DNA from: Centropus unirufus
Taxonomy: Eukaryota; Chordata; Aves; Cuculiformes; Centropidae
DNA length: 64,000 nucleotides
Direction: 5' to 3'
Assembly (NCBI GenBank): GCA_013397695.1
Contig: VYZI01000170.1
Coordinates: forward strand, 220,186-284,185
Under the pieces are notes generated by a model. The model ran no database searches, was not told the origin of the DNA, and worked only from the letters and a program-made list of their open reading frames with translations. Positions 1 to 12,000 of this stretch are shown in pieces. The position numbers and the translations under genes were made by a program. Numbering within the stretch: the first letter of the stretch is position 1; the number at the start of each line of letters is the position of its first letter.

Positions 1-80
1 CGCCTTTGTGCGGAGGCAGCGCAGGCGGCGGCGGCGGCACCATGTCGTACCAGGGCAAGAAGAACATCCCGCGCATCACG
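1..80 (+). promoter_or_regulatory. DPYSL3: DPYSL3 5' UTR end and CpG-rich first exon
   Basis: The window opens 41 bases before the ATG, inside the 5' UTR. A GGC-repeat-rich leader (gcggcggcggcggc, about 26-38) runs into a good Kozak context at 42. CpG density stays high to about 400-600, typical of a promoter-proximal CpG island spilling into intron 1. The transcription start itself is outside the window. Confidence 0.7.
42..80 (+). CDS. DPYSL3: DPYSL3 coding exon 1 (residues 1-13)
   Basis: Encodes MSYQGKKNIPRIT, the invariant N-terminus shared by CRMP1, 2 and 4 short forms. Donor ACG|GTGGGT; ends in phase 0. The start is fixed by family identity and Kozak context. Confidence 0.96.
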
Positions 81-3000
81 GTGGGTGCTGCGGGGGGCGC
101 GGGCGGGCGGCGGAGCGCGGACAAAGAGCCCCGTCCCGGGCCGCCGCCCGCAGGTGTCCCGAGGAGCTCCCGCTGCAGCGGGGCCGGGGCGCTCCCCGCG
201 CCCGGTGCCTCCGCCGCGCCCCGAGCCGCTCAGGGCCGCATCAGGTGCGGCGCTGCCGGGGCTGTAGGGGCCGCGCCTCCCGCCGGCGCGGGGAGGGCAC
301 CGGTGGCAGCTGCAGCCTGCGGAGCCGCCCGGTGCCCGCCGGAGCCAGCCCGTGCCCTCCCGGTCGGGGGCTGTGCGGGGCTTCGTTCTCGGGGAAGCTG
401 TCGGGGCCGGCTTTGTGGTTTCCCTCCTGAGGGCGGCTTGGGCTGCTTGAAGCTGAAGGAGAAGCATTTTCGGGCGTTATCGTCCCGTTCACCGTGCAGC
501 TGCGCGCAGGGCGCTCCCAGAGGGGCACGGGGGGCACCGACGGCTGTACGGGGCAGCCCCTCTGCCAGCCCCGGCACGGATGCTTTAGGAAGCACCGACT
601 GCTGCCCCTCGCTGCCCCGTGTCCTCCCGCCCGGTGAACACGGTTTCCCCTGGAGGTGGGGTTCCTGCCATTCCCAGGGGCTTTTCCTACAGGGACCTTT
701 GTGATGCGCTGTACCGATGTGCAGGGCAGGAACTGCCTCACCTCGGTGGGGACAAAATCGCACAAGTTGCTTAATTTCTCCCTATTAAATCTGTTCCTCA
801 GCTTGCTGGAGGTGACGACGCTGCGGGCGAGTGGTGTCGGTGTAGCGGCAGTGACAGGTGCCCTCTGCTCCTGCAGGTCGCTGCCCACCCTCCGGACCCA
901 CTCGCCCTGCTGGGCGGCGGCGTGTCCTGGTTGGGGTGGAGGAGATTGCCCTGGGATTCTGGTCGGGTGACCCACGTGTCTTGAACCGGGGTTTGCAGCC
1001 AAGGGAAGCAGTGAATTGCTGTCAGGTGTGGGTGATCCTCTGTCCTAATGGATGGCAGAAAGAAAATCTCAGCTACGGTGTTTCCCCTGGAACAAAGCAT
1101 CTTCTATCCCTTCCTGAAGATCGTGCCCCCTCAGGCATTGCTTTTATTGCTTATTCCTCCTTCCTAGATTTCTGCCTGAGAATCTGTTCTGGCATGTCAG
1201 GCATGGTGATTTCTGGGATGGTGGAGCGCCAGCCAAGCTGTTGTTAGCAGGGAGGCTGTGGGGCTGCGGTGTGCTGGTAGGATATAAACCATCTCAGAGA
1301 CCTTTGAGGCATGCAATACCTCCCAGGTGGGGTGAGGTCTGAAGTGTGAGAGCACAGAGTGACAGGAGCCTCGTTGTGCTGGCAGGCCACTCTTCTGTAG
1401 GTCACCAACAGACTGAGCTGTGGGAGAAGGGAGCAGAGCTGTCCTCACCTCTGTCACTCGAGTGATGGGAAGGTTTGGCTTTTGTGAAGGACGTGCTGGA
1501 AATTTGAGTGTCTCTGCTTCCTGACAGCCATTGTTTGACCTGTCTGGTGTGGTTCTGCAGATGGACAAACACTCCCTCCTGGTTCCATTCATACTCAGTG
1601 CTGCTGCAGTCGGAATTTGTAGTTAGTTTGTGACAATGACACCTGAAAACCCAGTTCGCTGTGTCTGCAGAAATTTCTGGTCTTTTCTAGGACAGCCATT
1701 TTAGTGGAGAAGCGAGCAGCATGTGTGGGTTGCGCGCGATACCCCGCTGTGTATTCACAGCCTGAATTAACAAAGCTTGGTCAAAAGCCATGTGTGACAG
1801 TGACAGGTCAAACTGCAGCCACTGAGGGGAGACGGGAGCATGGGCACCTCTGGCTGCAAGGTGGAGAGGACTTGGGGAGCAGAGGTTAACGGGGTGCTTT
1901 GGCTTTCTCAGTGATTGCTTTGTCAGGCTGTTGCTCTTCCCTGTGCATCAGAGACCAGTGGAGGTGGCACTGCTCTCCAGATGTGTGCTGGGATGCCCAG
2001 CTCAGGAGAACAGTGCTGTCACACCTTTTGTGACTGCTGAGACTTCTTATTAGTTCCTTCTCTTCAGTTGTTGGTAGGTAAAATCAAAATGCTTCCCCTC
2101 CTGCTGCCTGCAGTTTGTTTTCCTATCCCTGCTGAAAGAGAGGTGGAAGTGGTGAAGTGCCTTGCACTGGTTTTACCACCCAATTGTTAACAGAGCTGTT
2201 GGTTGAATCACCCAGTCTTTGTTCTTTGGTTACAGAAACCTTTCCTGTCTCAGGCAGACTGGAGTTTCTGTATTTTTTTCTTGGTGTGAGCCATTCCTGT
2301 CCAATTCAACCACCCTGTTGCAATCCACAAGCACCATCTCTGTGATGTCTCCAGCACCTCCACAGACAATGCTGTCTGCATGGGGGGCTGGTGGGTGGTA
2401 CCAGGTGCAAGCCTCGGTTACTGACTCGACAGGTTTTGGGAAACTGGGAGACAGACATGGGGAATGGCCGAGTGTAGCTGATGGCTGTCTGTCTGTCCGT
2501 GGTTGCAGCTGGGTTTTTTTCCTGTGCTGTTGTGAGGTGTGTTAGTAAGGAGCAACCATCCGACTACTGATGAAATACCATTGTGCTTAGTGTCTTTTAC
2601 AAGGGAAAGAGCAGTAGAGCCATACACCTGCTTCCTTGTTACCCCAATTATTCCCTTGAGCTTTATAAACAAGGCGAGTGCTGCTCTTGGCTGGATTCAG
2701 CATCCTTCTGGAAGCTGCTGCCTGCCTTCTCCAGCTGGACACACAGAAATGTTAAGAGGCCCTCTGATATTCTGGAATTTCAGATGAGCTGGGTGATGCT
2801 TAAGAGCATCGGGGACAGAGTGTGGGCACGAGGGAGTGAGTAATGCTTTGGGAAGCTTGGTCCCAAATGCCAACAGGCAGAGAGAGACAAGGAATGTTGA
2901 GCAAAAAGGCTTCCGTGCAGGGCAGCAGTGGTGGCTGGGCTTTGGGCGCCGGGCACACTCGCCCCGTCTTGCGGTGCTTCTGCCAGGCAGGGAGGAAAGG

Positions 3001-6000
3001 TGCTCCCTGTGGTGCCTCCGTGGCTCGTGCTGCAGGAGGGTGGTTCTGTCTGCTAACAATGGCTGATGACACAGCCTGACACTGGCTGGCAGGGAGGGTG
3101 GGTGTGGAGACACACAAATGAGCTCTGGCAGGGGAAACAGTACATTTATTGTAATCTGAGGCTGCTCTGGCAGTGTGTGCTGCAGAAGCCTGTCTATTAA
3201 GTCAGACTTGTTTCCTCCTAACTGCTTCATTCTCTTCCTTTCTCTTCCCCTGCCTCTTAACGTCTGGGTGTGCTCCTGAGTGACAGCAGAGCCCGTAGAC
3301 AGGGTCACTTGGATTTTACTTATTTCTCTGCAGTGTATTTTCCCTTGGGGTCAGCCATGGGTGTCGATGCAGACCTTCTCTCTCCTGGCAGCGGCTGGGG
3401 GCAGCACCCGCTCCCCTCAATGAACCCCTTGTTCATGCTCCAGCCATTATGAACCTCATGGTTTTGTGTGCTAACAGAGATAGCACTGAGCAGCCCCAGA
3501 ATTACTATTTGTGTTTGTGGGCAGGCATATTTTCTGAGTTCATATTAGCAATTTATTCTGTAATTGCCGGGGCTGCAGTCTCCTGTCCCCCAGGCTGCCT
3601 CTGCCTGTCTCCCTTCGCTTCCCCTTGGCTGATGTGCAAGGAGGGGCAGCTCAGTAGCGGCTGGTGCTCCCACCCTGCAGTGAGAATGAACTCCAGGGCC
3701 TTTGGGAAGGCAAACAGGGAAGGTTCAATGGGTATGGGCAAGACAGAAAAAAAAAAAGAGGCCCAGTGGTTTTATTGGTTGGGCGGGTAGACTCTTTCTC
3801 ATTGTATAGACTATGTGAAACCAAGGAGGATCTGCCAGGGCAAAGAGGCCGGTTATGTGGGAGAAACTGTATGTGCAGCTGACTGAAATATAAAATGAGA
3901 ATCTTTGTCCCTGTGTTTCTAACCGTGGCCCTGGTTCTTCCATAGCTGGCACCTGATACCATTCCTTGGGAGTTTCCATCTACATTTCTGGTAGTGTTAC
4001 TGAAATACTCCTCATTTGCATCCCCAGGATGGGGCTCAGCTGCTTGCCCCCGGCAACTGACGGGGTCTGCGCAACTGGCTGTGGTCACACTTCACTCTTT
4101 TAGGGGTTTCTGAATTTAAAATGACAGTATTGTAGAGAGGACAATTGGACAGGCACAAAGGGAAGGAGAAGGGCCCTGTGCCGGAGGAGGAGGGGAATCA
4201 GGGCTTCACCAACAGCATCTGTTGTGGTGGGGGTCCTCAGCCCCGTGGCCGAGCATCGCCTGGCGTGCACCCTTCAGGGAGGAGACGCAGCGCAGGATGA
4301 GAACTGCCGTGAGGACTTGGGGCTGCCGGGGCTGCCTCAGCTGTACCCCAGGAAAAGGGCTGCAAGCGAGAGGTGGTGCCAGTCCCGGAGGCTGCTGGTC
4401 AGGGCAGGTATCTCTGCTCCTTGTGATCTGTTAACAGCAGCCCTTTAAAGGAGCCACGTGGGGATGCCTGTGGCCAGCAAGGTGCCCTTGCTCCCAGCCT
4501 GCCCCGTGTTGCCCTTCTGGAGCTCCGCGCCGCCCCGGGAGCTTGGGTCGGGGCAGGAGGGGAGCTGCCCCACGTCCGCGCATCGCGAGGGGTGGAGGGG
4601 TGAGAGCAGGGGAGCAGCTCGCGGGGGGTTTCCTGGGGGAGGGCAAGGCTCCTGTTCGACATTAAGCAGCGCTGAGCAGGGAAGGCAGATCCCCGTTGGT
4701 GGCCCTTGGGTCGCTGGTCCCCATTGCGGCCCTGGGACGGCGCTGGCAGAGCCCGTGGCTCTTGCCCCGCTCGCGGAGCCGCGGCCGGGGCTGGGCGCGC
4801 TGCGCACTCAGACCCTTTCCCCACCCAGTTCCTTTGTCTCGCCCGCGTGTGGATGCGATTGCTGCAGAAACGCCCAGCAGTCCCGGGGCTTTGGCTGCTG
4901 CAGGGACACAAGGGGGTTCTCTCGCATCCTCCGTTGCCAAGGAGGAAGCTGCAATGTACCATCCCTGGCAATACTTGCCGAAATCGCCCCAGGGGCAGCA
5001 GACGAAGAACAAAGCCAGTTCCCTGTGGAGGAATTAATTGTGCAGGAGCTGCACCGGGTGAGCCTGGCGTGAGCCCCGCTGAGGGCTCCCGTCAGCTCAG
5101 GTCCAGGCTTGAACTGAGGAAGGGGCAGGTATTCAAGCCAAACCTGGGCTGTGGGCAGTGGCAGAGCTGGAGGGTTGCTGGAGGCATTTTAAGCAGTCAG
5201 GAAGACCGCGTATTCCCTGGAACAGCGCAGTCCACGTCTGTCATTGAGAAGATGGCAGCCGTGTGCGAGGTGGGGCTGTGTGCCTCGGCTCCCTGCAGGG
5301 GCTGCTCAGGCTTGTGCAGGCGGAGGTAGAATAGCAGGACCTCAGCCCTCCCAGTTCCCCAGGACAGGATCCGACAGTGTTTGTCCTCTCCATCAGTATA
5401 TACTAGGTTGGCCAGGTCCAAAAACAAGAGTATAAGGGCAGTTACAGTCCAGGTACCCCTCTGCTGTCAGGCTGCTGACCGCTCCTGTCAATAGGAAGGA
5501 GGAGGGGGTAAGAGATGAGGTGGGAGCACAGTTCGGGGCGTCCTGAGTCTTGTGTAGCCCTGGGATGTGACACACGTCAGAAGGACCACCCCGAGCGTCG
5601 TAGGAGAGGGACAGATTCCCACAGCAAAGGTATCACCTTCAGGGCTGCCTGTATTGGTGGTCGTCTTTGCAACGTGGTAAGGGAGGAGGGAGATGTAAAT
5701 TGTCTTCTCTAACGTGCTGGATACTGGTACATAACTTTTGCTGCCTGCAGATGTGTGTGCATGATGACCCGGTGTAGGTAGCTTCTGACTTCTGTGTGTA
5801 CATTTTATGGAAGCGTATTTACTGTGTCCGCAGTGCTTCTCCTTTGTTCTCTCTGCCTAAGTGGTGTTTCTGGCAGGGCGTGTTCTGTTCAGAAATAGCC
5901 CTATGAGTTGGGTTTTTTCAGTCCTTGCTCTTATCCTGTTTTTTCAAGTGTGGTACAGATGTGGAAGCTGTGCGGTGTCTGCTGTTTGGGTGAGCTGTCA

Positions 6001-9000
6001 GATGCTGCAGGAGAAGGCCCAGGAAGGGCCCTGTCCTGGCTGCTGGAAGTGTGCATGTTGCCTGCTGCTGACAGCTGCTCTGTTCTTCCCTTCACAGAGT
6101 GATCGTCTCCTTATTAAAGGAGGGAGAATAGTCAACGATGACCAGTCATTCTATGCTGACATTTACATGGAGGATGGCCTCATTAAGTAAGTATGGGACT
6201 TCTGTATTATCTCCATCTCCCCTTACATCACCTTCAGGTTGGATGGTTGTTTGCGTTGTGTGGATGTAGCCTGTACCCAGCTTGCCAGCCCGCCCAGGTT
6301 AGAGGCTCAGCTCTCTGCAGCGGGGGTGAGCACATCCGTGATTGCCTGACCTGTTTGCATAGCGACTCCAGTGACTGGATTCCACTTGGGCTGTGCCACA
6401 GGTCATCTGCCTCTTTGAGACGATCAGGAACTGCAGGCCAACCTCTGGGTCCCTCCAGCTTTTTTGTTTGTGTTTCAGAGGTGCAGTAAAACCTCTGTGT
6501 TCAAAGCTTGCAGCTCAGATCTGGCAGACGTATCACGTAATTGAATGAACTGTGACAGTGAGCAGAGGGACTAAAAAAGGCATTGCTTGCTCTACGGTTA
6601 GAGGACGATATCCAGCCTTCCTAGGATGGTGTAGAAAAGAAAATGCAGAAATCCAGCAGCCAAGAAACACTTCAAGAAGTGGGGCTGTAATTTTATGAGG
6701 TGGTTTTAGCTCCTGGGCAAGAGCATTCATGATTGGCTAGTACCCGTGCCAAGGCAGGCATCAGAGCCAGCTTCAGGTCTTGCTGTGGTACAGACTATCT
6801 GGGTATCCTATGGCAAACCACTCAGCCTCATCTGCAGCCTGGAGGTCAGAATTTCATTGTCTTGGATGTGAAATGCTCTTGCAGGTCAATTCTAATAATA
6901 CAGAGAAGAGTTTAATTCCTTTGGCAATGGATTAATCTCAATAAAAATAGTGAAAAGAACTACTGTTTCTTTTGCTGTGGGGACACTGGAACAAGCAGTT
7001 CTGTCCACAGAACGTCTGTTTATCTAAGGAAAAAAGCCCTGTAAAGTCACTAAGATTAAACGAAGTGCAAAAAAAGACTTTCCTCCTCATTTACTTCCCC
7101 AGTGTGCCTGGAAATCAGAAGTTTTCCACTAAACTAAACTTGTCTTTTATCTTGATTTATCATGGAAGACTGAGGAAGGCTTGGTGAAAATAGGATTTCT
7201 GAAAGAAGAGATTTGAAAGCCGAGTGCTACATATGGACAGCTAAAGGGATTGAGGGGGCGAGGGGCTGAGTGGAGGGAGCCCTGAGGTCCAGGTGACCTG
7301 GCCTGCTGGAAGGCTTGAGTGTACCTAGGGAGGAGAATGTCATGTGCTAGAGCAGCACAGACCCCAGAGGACTGTGACAGTATTTTAGGTTATGAGCAGG
7401 TGTATTCTGGAACTTGTTAGGTTTCCTGTTTTCAGAAGATATTTTCAACTAACTGGAATTTTGGCTGCCTTCACTGCAGCCTGGTACTGCTGTTAGCAAA
7501 GATCTCCTTCAAGGGTGTGAAGGAGACAGTGTGAGAGGGGAGGTCCTGGGGAAGAAGAGAAGATGCTGTGTGCTCTGCTTGGGAATAGAGGGAGCCCCGT
7601 GCCTCCAGGCTGTGCCACAAGCCCAGCTGGGCTGCAGCCAGCCATGCTCTGTGAGTGCTTCCCCAGCTCCCCTTCACTGTCGGGACTTGTGCTGTGAGCA
7701 GCACAAGTCCCTGGTGAGCCCTGAGCTGGCCTAGCAGCTGCGGCATTATGCTGGGAAATCATCTTTCTCTGTCAGTAAGCCTCAGACTTGAGCCTTACTT
7801 GAGGTGGGCAGAAGGACAGGGAGAGGGGAGTCCAGGGGCACGGCTTACTGGAAGCAGGGCTGGTGTTGGCTTTGTGTGCGTGTACAAGGCCAGGCCTGTA
7901 AGATTACTGTGCTGGAAAGGCTGGCAGGAGCCTGGCTGGTGAGTCTGGGGCAGTATGGGCTGTCCTGGGCAGCTTCTCGTGTGCTGAGACCTGCGTGCCC
8001 CTCGGACTGTCCTGCCCGGCTCCCCTGCCCAGACAGCGCGTGCCATCGCGCCTCGAGCCCTCAGAGCCGGGGCTGCTGCCCCTGCGCGCTGCGAAGGGCA
8101 GGTTTCAGTGAGCCAGGCAGTCCTGCGTTTTGCTGCAGAGTGAGGTGGTTTCGCTCTGCTGGGTCTTGCAAAGCCAAGTGTGGGAGTGGGAGGAGTGGGG
8201 AATTCCTGCTGGCAGGAGGAGTGGGCCTGGCTGCTCCCTGGCCGAACTGTTCTTTGGTTGCGTTGTGGTGGGTTTTCCTTTGTGTGCGGCTCACCACCTT
8301 GGCTGATCTCATCAGGCAGATTGGAGACAACCTGATTGTTCCTGGAGGAGTCAAAACCATAGAAGCCAATGGGAAGATGGTGATCCCTGGAGGAATTGAT
8401 GTCCACACTCACCTGCAGATGCCATACAAAGGGATGATAGCTGTGGATGATTTCTTCCAAGGAACGAAAGCAGCCCTTGCTGGTGGAACCACCATGATCA
8501 GTGAGTGCAGCAGGCAGGTCCCGTATGTAACAGCATGGAGCACCCTTGGAGCATCACCCAGTTATTTCTTTTTCTCTTTGCTTTTCTTAGTCCTCTCTGT
8601 TTTAAAGGTCCATGACAGTGTGCTCGTCCTTTCTGTGATCTCTGTCAGTGAAATCTAGAGAGTGAGGATTGGGATGAATCTTTGGAACCCTTAGTAATGA
8701 AGTTGTGGAACAAGAGATTTGTCTAGGACCTGTTGCCCTTGCAGATCCCATGTTCTGCAGTGCTCTATTGTCTGCAGCCACTGGTGCCCTGGGACGTTCA
8801 AAAAGGAACAGTGGCATAACTTTTTTCCCTGTCAAATAAAAATAGGGCAGCATGATGCTCAGATGACTCTGAGCAGAAGAATAGAGCAATGTCCTGGCAT
8901 CCCACACCGCTCAGAAATAAACAGTGCTAACGTAAAAGGAAAGGGAATTCTGAGGTCCTTCCCTGGAGTAGGTCATGGTTGTACACTGGTCTGATGTCTG

Positions 9001-12000
9001 GGTTTCACTGCTGTGCAGTGTTGACAACTGTGCGCCCTGCAGGGTTTCTCGGGGTGCAGGAGCAACTGTTGATCCTTCCAGTAAAGGACTGGGTTTCTTG
9101 CCCACCCCCCCACCAGACTGCCTTGTCCTATGAGCCAAAAAAACAAGTTGTGCAAGATGAACTGTGGCAGGGCCACAGATTGTCAGTGGGGAATACATGG
9201 TGGGCAATAAAGAGTGCATTAGTCTTGCAGTGTGGGAGGGGGCTGTGTTAATGGGGTGGAAGTGGGGGTGAGGAAGGACAAGGCCCTTCAGCTTGCAGCT
9301 GATTTCTCGGCAGAAGCCTGTAAAAGCCACTGGTCCTTTGCCAAAGGCTGTTAAGCCAGGGCTCTGGGTGCTTCCCTGCTGATAAATGCTTTTACTGGAG
9401 CCCAGGCACGTTGAGGAGGTGATGGAGACCTCTTCAGAGCTGCCCTGGAGCTGCTCAAGGGATGAGCCTGGAGCAGAGAGCTGCCTGGCAGCGTGCAGGG
9501 CTGCGGTGGGGTGGCCTGGCTGGGGCGCCCATGCCCACCCCTGGGTCCTGCTGTGCCTCCGCAGTGGACCATGTGGTGCCGGACCCCGAGTCCAGCCTGG
9601 TGGAGGCCTTGGAGCGGTGGCGGGAGTGGGCGGATGGCAAAGCCTGCTGTGACTACACCCTGCACGTGGACATCCCCCGCTGGAGTGACCGTGTCCGGCA
9701 GGAGCTGCACACCCTGGTCCAAGAGAAAGGTTTGCTGCCCGCCCCCCCCCCCCGGCCTGGTGAGCCGTGTCCCCTTGCCACGGGGTGGTCTTGATGGAAG
9801 GAGGAAGGGGTGACCGTGCTGGGGTTTGTCCTCTTGCTGCCGAGTGCCTGCGGGGATGCTGCATGGCCATGAGTGGGAATCGTGCCCTGTGGATGGGCTG
9901 GGGGAAAAGGCAACCCTGAACAGGGAGCCTGACGGGGACCATCGCAGAGCCCCTGCCTCACTCCTCTCTGCTCTGCCTCTAGGAGTGAACTCCTTCATGG
10001 TGTACATGGCTTACAAGGATGTGTACCAGATGTCAAACACCGAGGTGAGGCTCCCTTCGCCCCTTGCTTGTGGTGATGTGAGGGGCAGTGGAGACACAGC
10101 AGCTGTGGTGGGTGCAGGGAGAGCCAGGCGGCAGGCAGCTCCTCTCCTCTGCTCCTGCACTGCTGTGGAGGTCACCGAGAACATCCCCCAGTGGCCGCAG
10201 CCTTTGGAGAGCACTGCGAGGCACGGGCAGTGCTGGTCCTGCCATGCCAGGGCCATGGGCTGTGGGGCCGCGCAGGCTGCCGGGGTGCACAGACCAGGCC
10301 AGGCCGTCTGTCCGCTCGGTGATAATTTCTTCTTGTTTCGGTTTCAGCTTTATGAGATATTCAGCTGCCTGGCAGAGCTGGGTGCCATAGCTCAAGTTCA
10401 CGCTGAAAATGGAGATATAATTGCACAGGTAACTCAACTGCTCTTCTGGTGTGCGAGAACTGAAAATCTTTCCCAGGCAGTTTCCGTGTGGGACATGAAC
10501 AAGATGACTCTGAGGCTGCATGGGCATTTCCTGCAAGGTGATCTCTACTGCTCAGCAGCAGCATCAAATGTACCAAGATTTTCTGCTGTGAATATGTGGC
10601 GCATAAGCAAACTTGAAATAGTCAATTAGCAATTATCTAGATTGAAGAGAGAGGGCCATCAAGTACGGCGTGTTCACTCCAACCACAGCTCTTTTTCAGT
10701 GTGGTGAGGCAGAGACCTTTGCTTTGCACATAATCAGCTAAGAGAGCCAAAGTATATTGAAAAGTACCATGGCAGGAAAGACTTTTCCCTGCTGTAAGCA
10801 AGCACTGGGAATGGAACTGGATTTGCAAGGGAATTGTTGTGAAGGATGTGGTTTGGTGTTCAGGCGTGTTGGTGTTCAGGGTGTATTGGCCCACTGTGTT
10901 GTAATTGGTGCTGGAAGGGACAAGTCCAAGTGTTTCAGTTTCCATTAAGGCAGAGAAGACGTTGCTCAGTTATGCTCTGCAGTGCTTGTTTTTTCCTGCC
11001 TCTCATTCTTGGGTTTTGAGAGTGTGAAGTAGGAAGTCATTCTTTAAACAGCCTCTTAGACTACATTTACCAGGTTTTGTTTGGATTTTGTAGAGCTGCA
11101 GTGCACAATTGGATGGTTCCTTCATGGAGCTGGGCAGTTTTGTACCTTTTTTCCTCCACACTCTTTCATCAAAGAGGTTTCAGTTGGTGCGTGAGCTCCT
11201 CCAAGCACTCGTGTTATCCCATCCTCTTTTTCTCTCAGACCCCTTGCGGCTGCAGCAGCCTCTCACCACGCACGGTGGTCTCACAGGACATTGGGTGGTG
11301 GTAGTCTTGAGGGGAGGGTTTGGCACAAGAGGGATTTGCTCTTCTCTGCGGTTAATAGTCTCACAGTCTTTTGTAACATCACTCTGTCCTTTTGATGTCC
11401 TAGGAACAAGCCAGGATGTTGGAGATGGGCATAACTGGCCCTGAGGGCCACGTGCTGAGCAGACCCGAGGAGGTAAGGTGCACAGGACGGTACCAACCTT
11501 GCCGCGCTGGGGAGCTTTGCCCACGAGTCACCGTAGGGCTTTACTGTCTGAGGTGGGGCCAAGCAAGTGCGGGGGGCGTGGGGGTGCGTATCCATCTGGG
11601 GGAATCCGTTTGCACAGCCATTACTGTCCTGTTCATCATCCCCTCAGGAAGGAGCGAGGTGCATGTTTGTGACAAACACTTTTCAGTCTTGCTTGAGTCT
11701 CCGAGCAGAGACAGGAGCTTCCGAGTCTCCCAGAAGTTAAACAATCAACAAAAAGCCCTGTAAGGCTGTAGTGGCATTTTGGGCTGCTCTGGGGGGATTT
11801 GTCTTGTGTAGCTGACTTCACGGGGGTGAGAAACCTGAGAAGAATTGACTGATGAGATTTGGTTCCTCTAAAAGTTCACTGTTCGTGTCTATATGAGTGC
11901 AAGCAGATTCCAGCCTCTTCCTGCTTAATCTCTGCCTAGGGTCTAAAGTGTGTCTCAAAATCAGATGGACAGAGTCACTGATGGAAGGAGAGGGGGAATT

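Noticed and set aside
6..704. Long open frame across the first exon and CpG island
   Set aside because: It runs through the DPYSL3 exon 1 donor into intron in a different frame. The Gly/Ala/Arg/Pro-rich translation is a GC artefact.
8911..9942. 343-codon minus-strand frame antisense to DPYSL3 exon 4
   Set aside because: It overlaps a verified exon on the other strand, its translation is low-complexity, and no family is recognised.
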